Shown here: in pieces, positions 54,269-63,903 of the stretch
How positions within the stretch are numbered: position 1 is the stretch's first letter
Layout of the letters: each line of letters opens with the position of its first letter
Assembly (NCBI GenBank): GCA_030247855.1
Contig: JAPDRN010000173.1
Location: 1-63,903 of the forward strand
Direction of reading: 5' to 3'
Length of the DNA: 63,903 nt
From: Knufia peltigerae
Lineage: Eukaryota; Ascomycota; Eurotiomycetes; Chaetothyriales; Trichomeriaceae
The notes under the pieces: model-generated
What the model saw: only the letters and a program-made list of their open reading frames with translations
Told to the model about the DNA's origin: nothing
Databases searched by the model: none
Program-made: the position numbers and the translations under genes

Positions 54269-55357
54269 TCAAGGGCTCTGACTAAAGTCATAGCTGTTCC
54301 CAAAACCCCGATGCAGGTACCGCTTCACCGCTTCCTCCTCTGGAATGAAATCCGCTCGGATGTCGAGGTCTTTCTCGGCCTCTACCAAAGATCGAACGCC
54401 TTCGCCGAGCTCCAGGCGCATTTGATTTCGATACCACGGCGCAAAATGAACTTGACTCGTCAGCACAATGTCGCACTGGTCAGGACGCGAGCTTACTCAT
54501 TGCCAACATGATGCGGAATTCCGGGGTCAAGTTCGGCATTCCAGCGTGCCACAGCCTGAGATCACGGATTATGATTGATCCCTTTGAAATCGTGGGTTGC
54601 ATGGGAGCCAAAACTGCACGTCGCCTCTCCAGCAAAGCCTCTTTAATCCTGCCACTTGCACGTTCCCCATGAGCGCCTTCCTGGTCGTCAACGCTGGTCG
54701 TGTTGTGTGTTCCCAACCATAGCTCTGTTGACCCGTTGTTCGGATTCATGTCCACAAGTCCGACATTGACAACCAACGCAAAAGGATGTGAAGGATGTCT
54801 GAAGTCCGAGTCTGCATGAACCGGCTGCCTTTGGGGTACGTCGTCTTCGGTTGCCGGCATCGCGGTGTTTCCCGACATAAAGGTCAATTTCGGCCGTGGA
54901 CCCAAAACCGAAGAGGTAACCTGGGTCGCAAGGGAATCTGTCCATCGTTAACGGGCGTATAACCCCATGAAAGCATCGACTTACTGAGAAATATGGTCGG
55001 CTCGAAGTGGGCTCTAACAGGAGGTGCGTCTTGTTGAAGGTTGCCCTTGGTGTAGTTGAACGGACTGCTGTCTCCTGCGTTGCGAAGTGTGACGGCATCT
55101 TCTTTCATCTTGGCGTTCAATTTGTCGAGCACATCGTGATTGATGGCATCCTTGATCACGACCAGACCGTCCTGGAGGACACTTCTTACAGCAAGTTCTA
55201 GGTTTCGCTCGCTAAGTCGGCCGGCTTCTACCTCAGCTTTGCTTGGTGAAACAACCACCGGAACTCTGTTTGTGACTTCGAGCTTTGCGGTAGTCATTGA
55301 TCTAAGCATAACCTTGGCCACCACAGATTGACGGATGGACGATCTCAACATACTCAT
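54269..55357 (-). CDS. phytanoyl-CoA dioxygenase (PhyH) family protein
   Basis: Fe(II)/2-oxoglutarate-dependent oxygenase. Three exons, 54985-55357, 54497-54937 and 54269-54450, give 331 residues. The junctions are GT-AG and in phase. The N-terminus (MSMLRSSIRQSVVAKVMLRS) is basic and Arg/Ser-rich, which could be a mitochondrial presequence. The jelly-roll core starts with DGLVVIKDAINHDVLDKL. The Fe ligands are likely the H-x-D in HADSDF near residue 164 and the His in LRLWHAGMPN near 256; the Arg of TPEFRIML fits 2-oxoglutarate binding. Many fungal members modify secondary metabolites or lipids. The substrate is not readable. It lies next to the Zn2Cys6 regulator, same strand. Confidence 0.88.
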
Positions 55358-55863
55358 TCACTATCAGCATCAGTATCAACTTCTCCTGAAAGATCTCGCT
55401 GCAGCCACTTCAGCCCTGGTCTTATACCTGTGTCCCCCTCCCCGGTTCACAAATTCCCACCTTTGCCGAGACTCGGGATAAGCTTCCCAGGGAGGCGATG
55501 GTTGCCGAATGACTTCGGGAATGAACCCCATCAGCCCTTCTTTTTCGGGTTAGCCTTCTTGACATCAAGCCACAAACCTGGAGGACCCTCCATACCTCGA
55601 TCGCGTGGTAAGGACACCACAGCTATCGCCTTCGGCTTTGCGATGCCTACTTGAGTATATCTGGCGGCAATGTCTAGCACGAGAGCCAACACGGTAGCAT
55701 GGAGACCTAACCTTGACCTCCCCATGGAACCAGAAATCTCCACGTCCAGATGCCCCGTCGCCCGTATATAATCACGCCTACAAAGACCTCGTCAAGCATT
55801 CTAGGACCGGGTTTCAGTTATCAATGCCCTATTCTTGAACTCTGCATTGTGGCCATTTTCAAC
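55358..55863. promoter_or_regulatory. divergent intergenic region, PhyH / ARMT1-like
   Basis: About 500 bases holding both promoters. No coding feature is recognised. Confidence 0.45.
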
Positions 55864-57372
55864 ATGCAATTTGATCCCAGCCTTCCAAAAAGCAGCACAT
55901 CATCGCCCGCATCATTCGCCTACAAATCTGTGCGAGAACGATGGCCAACAATTGTCACGAATGCCATTAAAGATGTCCAACGTCAAATTGACCAATATGA
56001 ACGCAGCAATCCGAAGATTGTAAGACAGGGCATGCAAATTGTTGCGGAGCTGGAATGTCTAAAGCAAGAAATGCATCAAAACTGCACGCTTTCTCCATTG
56101 CCGGATGAAGAAGGAGAGCTTCGTGGTGATGTCGCCATCTACAATCAGGAGCTCCAAGACCGAGGGGCGCAAAGTGCAACTGTGGGGGTACGATGGCATG
56201 AAGTTGAGTGGCTATTCAGCGAGTGCTATCTCTATCGACGACTCTTCGGATCGTTCTCGCGTAGGACATTGTGGGAAACGTATGATGTTTTTCAAGAGCA
56301 AAAGAGGGACGCATTCAAACAGTCCAAGAATGCTGTCCTGGAAATGGCGGCGTACTATGTCAATGTGACCGAAAATATCGGATGCGACAGCGGGACTGTG
56401 TTATCCCCTGAAGCAGTCGAGAGGAACAGGGCCGTTTTCTCGGACATGATGCAACAGTGCCTTTGGGGCAACGCGACGGACCTCAGCCTTCTCACCACGC
56501 TCACCTACGAGAACATTCAGCAGCTCCAGGGCAGTGAGGTATTCAAGCGTCGACGCGACAAAGTTTTGGTGAATGACCTAGACCGAGCCTTCGATCTCCT
56601 CTGGCAGGCAAGGAATCAGGGCGAAGAGCATCGGACGGTGGACTTTGTGTTGGACAATGCTGGATTCGAGCTCTTTGTGGATGTTGTGGTGATATGCTAT
56701 CTCCTGAAGAGCGGGCTTGCGACAAACGTGAAGATGCATGCGAAAAAAATCCCGTGGTTCGTCAGCGACGCCACTCCGACAGACATCGAGCAACTGTTCG
56801 ACATCATTCAACGGCCTCTAGACTTCTTCAAAGACTCAAATGACAGTGGGTCAGGGGATTTTGCCAAGATGTATGATGAGCAGCCGCAACATTTGGAAGT
56901 CCTTCATGGCGACCTCCGTACTTTTCGAGCTGAAGGACGGTTGGCGTATCAGACTAGCAACTTCTGGACTCAAGCTGGGAGCTTCTGGCGACTTCCCATA
57001 TCCAATACCGGTCTTTTTGCCGAACTGAGAAGCTCACTCCTCGTTGTTCTCAAAGGCGACCTCAACTATAGAAAGCTCGTTGGCGATGTATGTGCCTCCC
57101 CAACGCCGACCAAAATATGCCACATTGACTGACTACCACAGGCTTGTTGGGACCCGACCACACCGTTTCAAGAGGCTTTGGGCCCTCTCGGAAAATCTTC
57201 CAAGCTCAACATTCTCTCCTTGCGCACTTGTAAAGCGGATGTGGTTGTCGGGCTCCCTCCGGGTAAAGACGAAGAACTCCGCTCGTTGCCAGAAGGCGGC
57301 GGCGAGTCTGGTTCAAGGGCATGGGCTTTGGACGCGTCGCGTGCTGTTATGCAGTTCTCCAAAGGCCGATAG
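55864..57372 (+). CDS. damage-control phosphatase ARMT1-like (DUF89)
   Basis: Metal-dependent phosphatase of the ARMT1/DUF89 family, which removes phosphate from side-reaction sugar phosphates such as fructose-1-phosphate. Two exons, 55864-57087 and 57142-57372, give 484 residues. The start at ATG 55864 is preferred because the upstream frame has no family character. Landmarks: WPTIVTNAIKDV near 28, LWGNATDLSLL near 207, DNAGFELFVD near 264 (metal-binding Asp/Asn) and KGDLNYRKLVGD near 397, right at the exon end, followed by CWDPTTPF. The order and spacing are those of intact members. Cytosolic, no signal peptide. Confidence 0.92.
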
Positions 57373-57737
57373 ATTACCGTAATGTCCTGCTTCATGCGTG
57401 GATCGAATAAAGGGAGGAAACTACGCTCCGACAAGGAATTGTCAAGGATCTCAATCTCTAATCTAATGTACATATATCCCATGACAATACTTCTCTACCC
57501 TCGTAACATATTGGAAGAAAGGTTTATCTTGTCATCAGGGCCACGCAACTTTCCTTCTGACTCGTTCATGGGTAATTTCGAACACACAGTCTGACTTTAC
57601 CTTGCAGCTAGTCGTCCGTTGACTCTCCTTTCGTGCTTGCTCCCGAATTTTCACGCTTGACACGAGCTATGCACCTATTGTAGTTGCCAGGCGCTTGCAC
57701 CGTGAGACACGGTGGCATTTTCAATCTTGATTAACCA
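57373..57737. other. intergenic, convergent 3' regions
   Basis: About 365 bases between the ARMT1-like gene and the sugar transporter. No gene seen. Confidence 0.5.
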
Positions 57738-59558
57738 TCACTGGCTTTCGATATGAACACTGGAATTGACAATTGTCTTCGTTTCTCCTCCAGCTGCCCG
57801 TACCGAAGCTTTTCTTTGAACGTCCTCCTGCATCTGAACGAATGTAGACGAGGGTTGGTAGTGCTGTGAACGCCAGGCATACTTGATGTCATTGTACAGC
57901 TCATCCACCTCCTCCAAGCTGAGCCCCTACACGCAAAATTGTCAGTAAAGAGCTGATCCGCCTGATGACGTGAATGGCGAACCTTGGTTTCGTAGACTGT
58001 AAAGAAAACGTAGACCCAACAGAGACAGCAAAAGCCGCCCCAGATGAAGAATACCTTGGAGCCTAGATCTCTGCACGTGCGATCTCAGTTAGCAGACGCA
58101 TCATCTGAAGGCGCAAGTCAACGCGGAGCTCCTACGCATTTCCGGGACCACTGCTGACGAGGAAAGGCGTCGAATATGCAATGGCCCAATTGAGCAGCCA
58201 ATTCGAGGCAGTCGTCATTGACAAACCCTTGGCTCTGGCTTTCAAGGGGAACTGGTCGACATGTTAGAGGCAGTGAAGCGGCAGTTGGTGTCGGAATACT
58301 TACAATCTCGCCGGTAATAACCCAGGCTGCGGGACCCCAGGAGCAAGCGAAGAAGAATATGTAGATGCAGACAAATGCAATCAGAGCCTTGTTGGCAGCG
58401 ACATTGTCCGGTAATGCTGTCCCAACACTGGCGACTATCATTTGACTTGTGGCCATGCCCAATGCTCCGAACATGAGGAGCCTTCGACGACCCCATTTCT
58501 CCACGAGCCACAGTCCAGGTAGGGTCGAGCAAATGTTGACCACGCTGGTGATGACAGACACGGTGAACGGGTTCTCCAGGCCAGAGTTGGAAAAGTAAGA
58601 TGTTCCATAGTAGAATATAAAGTTGACGCCCGTCAACTGCTGCAGCGCCTGCAGGAAGATGCCAGTAAGTAGCCTCTTCCGAATGGGTTTCTTGATGCAA
58701 GAAAGATACGACGCCTGTCCGAGTGCGAGCTCAAATTCGTGGTTGGCCTGTATTTCGGCAACTTCCTCCTGGATACTTGGGTGATCTTCCGGCAGTCTTC
58801 GAAGGCGAGCTAGGGCTTTTGCCGCTTCTTTGGGCTTCGCGACTTTGATCAGGTACCGTGGTGTTTCGGGCAGTAGAAGCATTCCCACGACAAGAATGAT
58901 GGCGAAGAGGAACTGAACGGCCACAGGGATGCGATAGCACCCAGTATCATGTCGATCTTTCGTGGCATTATTCACAATGGCAGCAAGGAAGAGTCCGACG
59001 GTGATGGATAGCTGGTAGCAGCCAACAAGGGTGCCACGGATCCATTTTGGGGCCGTCTCAGACTGGTACAGCGGGATAGTTGCAGAAAGCAAGCCAACAC
59101 CGCCGCCTGCGAAAAATCGTCCGGCTGAAAAGAGCGGAATAGAAGTCGCAGCCACTTGCAGGATGACACCAAAGGCGAAGACACAACTGTTCAAGATCAT
59201 GGCCCAACGTCGTCCAAGGTAGTCAGCCGCCGGAGCGGAAAATATAGCCCCGAAGAATGTGCCGGCCGACAAGATCGACACGATCTCAGATTGCTGGGCG
59301 GTGTTGACATCAGGTAGGTGATCGACTGGATTGATGTAGCCGGTCGAGAAGAGCTCTCGCCATTTTTTCATGGCAAGGATTCCACCAATAATACCAGTGT
59401 CATATCTGAGCAAAATCTGTCAGTCTTCGCTCCTCTACCAGATATGTGTCGATCGCATACCCAAACAGCACTCCTCCGGATGACACAAACAGGCCAACAA
59501 GAATGGCAGGCACGGCAGAGCCTGGTACATCGGCGGGTTTTAGGCTCAGAGTCCACAT
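57738..59558 (-). CDS. MFS sugar transporter (Rco3/MstA-type hexose transporter)
   Basis: Twelve-helix sugar porter of the major facilitator superfamily, plasma membrane. Five exons: 59461-59558, 58304-59405, 58136-58251, 57983-58070 and 57738-57926, in phase, 530 residues. Signatures: FGYDTGIIGG across the first junction, DYLGRRWAM (loop 2-3), PETPRYLIK (loop 6-7), QQLTGVNFIFYYGT (helix 7), WGRRRLLMFG (loop 8-9), AWVITGEI then FPLKARAKG (loop 10-11). The C-terminal tail is hydrophilic. Resemblance is to glucose-type transporters; substrate is inferred. Introns that stay open in one frame hide the true C-terminus. It is divergent from a cytochrome P450 gene. Confidence 0.93.
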
Positions 59559-60258
59559 TTTTTTGATGTGCAGTGTAGGGTTAAGGGAAAATTGTACGAA
59601 CATGCGATGGAAAACTCGGGATACCTACGACCAGTCTCGCAGCTTTATAGAAGCTGGATGGGCGAGACCAGACTTTGATACACCACGGGGTCTCCGTTCG
59701 CCCCGCTTCCGCCCCACGGGCCTGCACATCTGGATGTACCTGTCGAGATACTCGTTGCTGAGAAATTCCTCGGAGGCAGTCGCCTAAGGAATATACAGCA
59801 TGTCGCTGTTTGGGGATCCACCTCGGCTTCGGCTTCGGCTACCTAATACGGAAGCCACAATCATAACCTAGCCGGAAGATGGCACTGAGCCACTAGTCCA
59901 ACAGTTTCTTGAAATCCTTGACAAGAGTTGTTCGAATGCGGATAATGTTACGCCCTACCAGGAATGAGGAAGAGGTATAGTTATGGCTCTAACTTCTCGG
60001 CAATCGGGAAAGATTGCCATGTTGGGTGGTAGTCATCCATGCTCGTGAGTAGTTACGACTCGTGATCCTAGATCTACACAGGTTGGACGAGGCCATGCTT
60101 GAATTTGCATTGATGAAGGAGCTGCGCTTGTGGACTATATCGACATTCGCAGGTATATATATATGAACAGTGCTCAGCTATCATGGCGGTGTCAGTTCAG
60201 CTAGCAAGCCACTCCTCGGCCCCCAATATCCCTCGGATCCATTAGCAACAGAAGCAGC
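59559..60258. promoter_or_regulatory. shared promoter region, sugar transporter / P450
   Basis: 700 bases between two divergent start codons. It holds a short repeat GGCTTCGGCTTCGGCTACC near 59827 and a TATA-like ATATATATAT run near 60156-60165, about 95 bases before the P450 start. No gene seen. Confidence 0.5.
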
Positions 60259-61746
60259 ATGATTTTGCCAATATTACTTTCCTGCATACTGCTTTACCCC
60301 ATACTTCAGCCCATATACTCTTACCTCCGAGATGCGCGTGGGCTTCGACAGTTTCCTTCTCCATCGTATGCTGGGTTGTCGAGTCTATGGCGCATCGGAC
60401 ATGCAATTCGGAAGAAACACTATCTTGCTGTTCACAATGCCCACAAGGCACTTGGCACACATGTGCGCATTGCCCCCAACCACATTTCTATATGTGACCC
60501 GACCGCGATGAATGAAATCTACGGGCATGGCGCAAATCTACTGAAAGAGGGATGGTATGACGGCGGAGCGGGGACCTACCGTAACATGGGTGATACTCGC
60601 GACAAGGCTGAACATCAAAGCAAGAGGAAGAAATTCGCCCACGTCTTTGCGCAAAAAACCATCGTCGGTCTGGAACCAATGGTCCACAGCATGGTGCAAA
60701 CTCTGAACTCCGAGATCGACAAAAGAGCGGCGTACGGCGAGACCATTAACATGCGCCGCTACCTGAACTATTTCACCATCGACCTCATCTCCAAGTTGCT
60801 CTTCGGGGAGTCGTTGGGGTGCATGATTCGAGGCAACGACACTGTAGCGGCCGAGACGAAAGATGGCAAGGTGTACGAGACCACCTTGATCGAAGCGCTT
60901 CATCGGTCCATGAGCGTCAACACCTGTCTAGGCATGGAGGCGCCGCTACTACCGTACACCACGCGCCTCTTCGCCTGGCATCCCTATAGGCGTGCTGGGT
61001 CCCGGTTTGAAGACATCGTGTATCACAACACCATGAAGCGGCTGCGCAAGACCGAGGAACAAGATGACTTCTTTGCCAAGCTCCTGGTCAACAACAAAGG
61101 GGAGGAGCTCAACTTGGAACTCGGCGAGATCCTGGCTGAAAGCGGTGTCATCATGAATGCCGGAAGCGATACGACGACCTCTGCGCTTACAAGCACGGTC
61201 TTTCTGCTGTACAAGCATCCTCGGGTACTGGCAAAGCTTCGTGAAGAGCTCGACGCCAACCTTGGCGACGTCGCCATACCAACATACGAAGCAGTTGCTA
61301 ACCTGACATACCTCCGTGCGTGCGTTGAGGAGTCTCTTCGCCTTCGGCCAGCTCAGTCCATTGGACTACCACGCACAGTTCCTCCCGGCGGTCGTACGAT
61401 CGCCGGCCGTTTCATCCAAGAGGGCGTTGCCGTCTCGGTTCCGACATATACCTTGCTTCGCGACCCTCGAGCGTTTGAGAAGCCGGAAACTTACAATCCG
61501 GATCGTTGGCTGACAGGCGACAGAGCCACAATGGCACGGTATCATCTGCCCTTCAGCGTGGGCCCCCGAGCTTGTATCGGGCGAAACATTGCCTACTTTG
61601 AGCAGCTCATCGTGATTGCGAATCTCGTCAAGAACTATGATTTCGAACTGCCATCCAGCGACTTTGAACTGGAAAACATTGAGCGCCTCAATTCCAATCC
61701 TGGAGAGTTGCCGATGAGAGTCAGAAGGAGGACGAACGGCGTGTGA
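60259..61746 (+). CDS. cytochrome P450 monooxygenase
   Basis: Microsomal P450, 495 residues, single exon. The N-terminal anchor (MILPILLSCILLYPILQPIYSYL) is followed by the proline hinge FPSPSYAG. The I-helix oxygen motif is AGSDTTTS near 300, the ExxR is EESLR near 357, PDRW lies near 417 and the heme loop FSVGPRACIGRN at about 432-443 with the Cys ligand. It looks like the benzoate 4-hydroxylase / pisatin demethylase-type group (CYP53/CYP57-like), but subfamily cannot be set by eye. The divergent sugar transporter shares its upstream region, so joint control is possible. No reductase partner is in the window. Confidence 0.92.
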   Translation: MILPILLSCILLYPILQPIYSYLRDARGLRQFPSPSYAGLSSLWRIGHAIRKKHYLAVHNAHKALGTHVRIAPNHISICDPTAMNEIYGHGANLLKEGWYDGGAGTYRNMGDTRDKAEHQSKRKKFAHVFAQKTIVGLEPMVHSMVQTLNSEIDKRAAYGETINMRRYLNYFTIDLISKLLFGESLGCMIRGNDTVAAETKDGKVYETTLIEALHRSMSVNTCLGMEAPLLPYTTRLFAWHPYRRAGSRFEDIVYHNTMKRLRKTEEQDDFFAKLLVNNKGEELNLELGEILAESGVIMNAGSDTTTSALTSTVFLLYKHPRVLAKLREELDANLGDVAIPTYEAVANLTYLRACVEESLRLRPAQSIGLPRTVPPGGRTIAGRFIQEGVAVSVPTYTLLRDPRAFEKPETYNPDRWLTGDRATMARYHLPFSVGPRACIGRNIAYFEQLIVIANLVKNYDFELPSSDFELENIERLNSNPGELPMRVRRRTNGV

Positions 61747-62699
61747 ACCACTGGATTGAAGATCATCACTAGCCTCGCCTGGTGATCCTCCACTTTCCCA
61801 GTATGCTCGTTATCCACATAGTTCTCCTTCCGTTCACTAATCCTGCATTGCCATTCGTAGACTTATGTAACTGTACACGGATACAAATATTCTATATAGC
61901 CACAAAACTGGTTTTTCATTCAGATTGATTCGATGCGTAGACATCAAACGTATTCTCCGTAGCTCGTCAAGGGCGGTAAACGCAGCAGGTAGTTGGGTTC
62001 CGGATCACGTGATGCCCACTTGGGCAACGGCTGCTATACAGTTGCTGCACCAGCCTCTGCGAGCACGCGGAGCGTAGGCCGCCGGCCTCCGGTACGATGG
62101 ACTCACATGATACTGTAATCACTGAAAAAGTGTGAACCAAGACTGAGTCTGCAGCTTTCAACGTCAGGGAACGTATTGCGACACGCCGTCATCAAAAAAG
62201 AGGGGAACAACCATTTGAAAGCCACCCTACGCGCCAGGATCCAGCTCATCCCCAGCTTACACGGTCTCTGAGAGAAGTGTCTGGATCCCTGGAAGTACAC
62301 TATTCTATCAACAACGGGGGCTAAATTGAGTGAATCCTCCGCCAGGCAACTATAGTTGGGGCCTAACGGGGATCCGTTAGCCCGAACGGGCACCTAAGAA
62401 CGGGCGATCGGACGAGCGCTCTCTGCGGCTCCCCCGTACTCTGCCGCGATTAAAGCAGCCTTCGCTCCCTTGCTTGAACGAAAGTGGTCATGGATGAAGC
62501 ACTGTTCGTCGCATACACGATATATATATCTGTACGTTTGAGGCGGTTGTGCTTGTCTTTGTACTTGTTTCTCAATAACAACTGCTCACCCTGATTTCAG
62601 CAACTTCCCAAGTGACAATTGACCGTCGACTACTGATTGCTATTTATTACTCCATAAGGATTTTGAGTCCCTTTGAGCTTTACAAACCATTCCCTCAAC
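61747..62699. promoter_or_regulatory. intergenic / zinc dehydrogenase promoter
   Basis: About 950 bases. TCACGTGA is at 62005-62012. A near-perfect hairpin lies at 62360-62383 (GGCCTAACGG against CCGTTAGCCC). Two GC-rich patches (62040-62100 and 62360-62440) stand out from the AT-rich flanks. No gene recognised. Confidence 0.5.
62360..62383. repeat. inverted repeat / hairpin
   Basis: GGCCTAACGG followed by a 4-base loop and CCGTTAGCCC, a 10-bp stem with one mismatch. A second small inverted pair (CCCG-AA-CGGG) follows directly. Its role is unknown; it may be a remnant element or a regulator site. Confidence 0.5.
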
Positions 62700-63903
62700 A
62701 TGCGCGCATTACGATATCATGGTATCAAGGACCTGAGACTCGAGCATGACGTGGGAGAGCCGGAATGTACAGAGACGAGTGTGAAGATTAAGCGTGAGTT
62801 TTTCTTTTCTGGCATCATCATTTCACGCCCATCTCGGACGCCCGTTCATCGATATGCCAAATTGGTATTGCGAAATGCTAAGGCGTCGAGTAATCTTTGT
62901 GTAGCGGCCTATTGTGGTATCTGTGGGACTGACTGTAAGTATACCCATATACACATCTCTCTCTCTCTCTATTTGACTTATTAATCACTCACGTACAGTA
63001 CACGAATATTCATCACCTACATTTATTCCATCAAAGGATGCACCACATCCTGTGACCAAGGAATCTATGCCCATAACCATCGGGCACGAATTTGTAAATG
63101 GTCCCCCCCCTCTTCTGCTACTACTGCTACTTCTCTCTCAACCTCTCTTCCTGTTCCCTCAATGTCTTTCTGAGGAGCTTTTCTTTGTTGTGCCATGACT
63201 GGTAGCGCCCCATATGCTAAACCGCCACAGAGTGGTGAAATCGTCGAGATTGGGTCCAAGGCGCGAAACCCCACGGACCTCAAAGTCGGAGACAAGGTCG
63301 CCGTCCAACCCACCATCGCCTGCTTCTCCTGCGGGCCCTGCCACGAAGGGGCCATCAACTGCTGCGACGGGGCCGGGTTCGTCGGCCTCAGCGGCGGCGG
63401 GGGCGGCATGAGCGACTTCGTCTGCGTCGACCCGCAGTTCGTGTTCAAGCTGCCGGACGGCGTCGGCCTGGACGTCGGCGCCCTCGTCGAACCGCTCGCG
63501 GTCGCGTGGCACGCCGTCGACCAGTACCCCGTCGGGCCCGGCACCCAGGCCATCGTGATGGGCGCCGGGCCGATCGGGCTGGGCGTGATCCAGTGCCTGA
63601 GGGCCCGCGGGGCCGAGACGATCGTCGTCGTCGAGATGGCCGAGGAACGGCGGAACTTCGCCAGGCACTTCGGCGCAACCCACCTGATCGACCCGACCAG
63701 GGAGGACGTGGTCAGGGCGGCCAAGGAGATTTGCGGCGGCGGGCAGGGCCCGCACGTGGCCCTCGACGCGGCCGGCGTGCCCGCCAGCATCAAGAGTGCC
63801 GCCTTGTCGGTGAGGGCCAGAGGGACGATTGTCAATCTGGCCATATGGGAAAAGGAGGTGGGTGTTTTTCTCTCTCTCATTCTTACTCTCTCTCTCTCTC
63901 TCT
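62700..63903 (+). CDS. zinc-dependent medium-chain dehydrogenase, butanediol/alcohol dehydrogenase-like (3' partial)
   Basis: Oxidises a secondary alcohol or polyol with NAD(P)+. Four exons are visible: 62700-62793, 62905-62934 (30 nt), 62999-63093 and 63231-63857; the gene goes on past the window. 282 residues seen. The catalytic zinc site is CGICGTDLHEY, then TIGHEF. Structural zinc cysteines are in CFSCGPCHEGAINCC. A glycine-rich loop GLSGGGGGMSDFV follows. The Rossmann motif is GAGPIGLGV, with VVVEMAEERR after it. This pattern fits (R,R)-butanediol dehydrogenase/Bdh-like members. Exon 4 is very GC-rich, unlike the AT-rich introns. The last visible donor (GTGGGT at 63858) is followed by a CT microsatellite. 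Confidence 0.92.
63870..63903 (+). repeat. (TC)n microsatellite in intron
   Basis: A TC-rich run begins in the intron after the dehydrogenase exon 4 and reaches the window edge. A shorter CT run (62956-62971) lies in intron 2 of the same gene. Confidence 0.8.

Noticed and set aside
63159..63755. Long minus-strand open frames at the right edge
   Set aside because: Antisense shadows of the very GC-rich dehydrogenase exon 4.

Overview
The window is a 64 kb piece of a filamentous ascomycete (Pezizomycotina) nuclear genome. The evidence is short introns (mostly 47-110 nt) with GTRAGT donors and CTRAY branch points, no operons, intergenic gaps of 0.25-1.9 kb, and fungus-specific families such as the ENA Na+-ATPase, SSU1/TDT, Zn2Cys6 factors, NmrA and a DUF7707-like GPI protein. 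A Eurotiomycete (Chaetothyriales-like) source is my guess from gene style only. I recognise 27 genes (25 complete, one cut at each window edge), plus one decayed gene.

Layout. 1-5 kb: the 3' part of an SSU1/TDT sulfite-efflux-type transporter, a conserved uncharacterised fungal protein, and kynurenine 3-monooxygenase (bna4). 5-17 kb: the lipid kinase Fab1/PIKfyve, divergent from a large protein with a TPP1/Est3-like N-terminus (candidate shelterin subunit). 17-21 kb: a small four-segment membrane protein and two head-to-head small secreted cysteine proteins that are paralogues. 21-33 kb: ENA-type Na+/K+ P-type ATPase, secreted class 3 lipase, NmrA-like reductase, NAPE-PLD-like metallo-hydrolase and an FAD monooxygenase. 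33-47 kb is housekeeping: Lsm5 (six tiny exons), nitronate monooxygenase, RNA polymerase II subunit Rpb11 (with a putative same-strand gene inside its 1 kb first intron), the endocytic scaffold Pan1 and condensin subunit Brn1/CAP-H. 47-55 kb: PaaI-type thioesterase, a DUF7707-like GPI-anchored protein, a decayed zinc alcohol dehydrogenase, a Zn2Cys6 regulator that seems to lack one base at its first splice junction, and a PhyH dioxygenase. 55-64 kb: ARMT1/DUF89 phosphatase, MFS sugar transporter divergent from a cytochrome P450, and the 5' part of a medium-chain zinc dehydrogenase cut by the window edge.

Several coding sequences had to be rebuilt across introns by matching splice sites and phase. 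Exon coordinates are given in each entry; spans include introns. No transposon, CRISPR array, rRNA or convincing tRNA was seen. The most interesting signals are the gene-in-intron arrangement at rpb11, the mirror-image secreted paralogue pair with matching TATA boxes, the decaying 50.8-53.7 kb locus, and the divergent candidate telomere protein. I do not see a clearly new multi-gene system.
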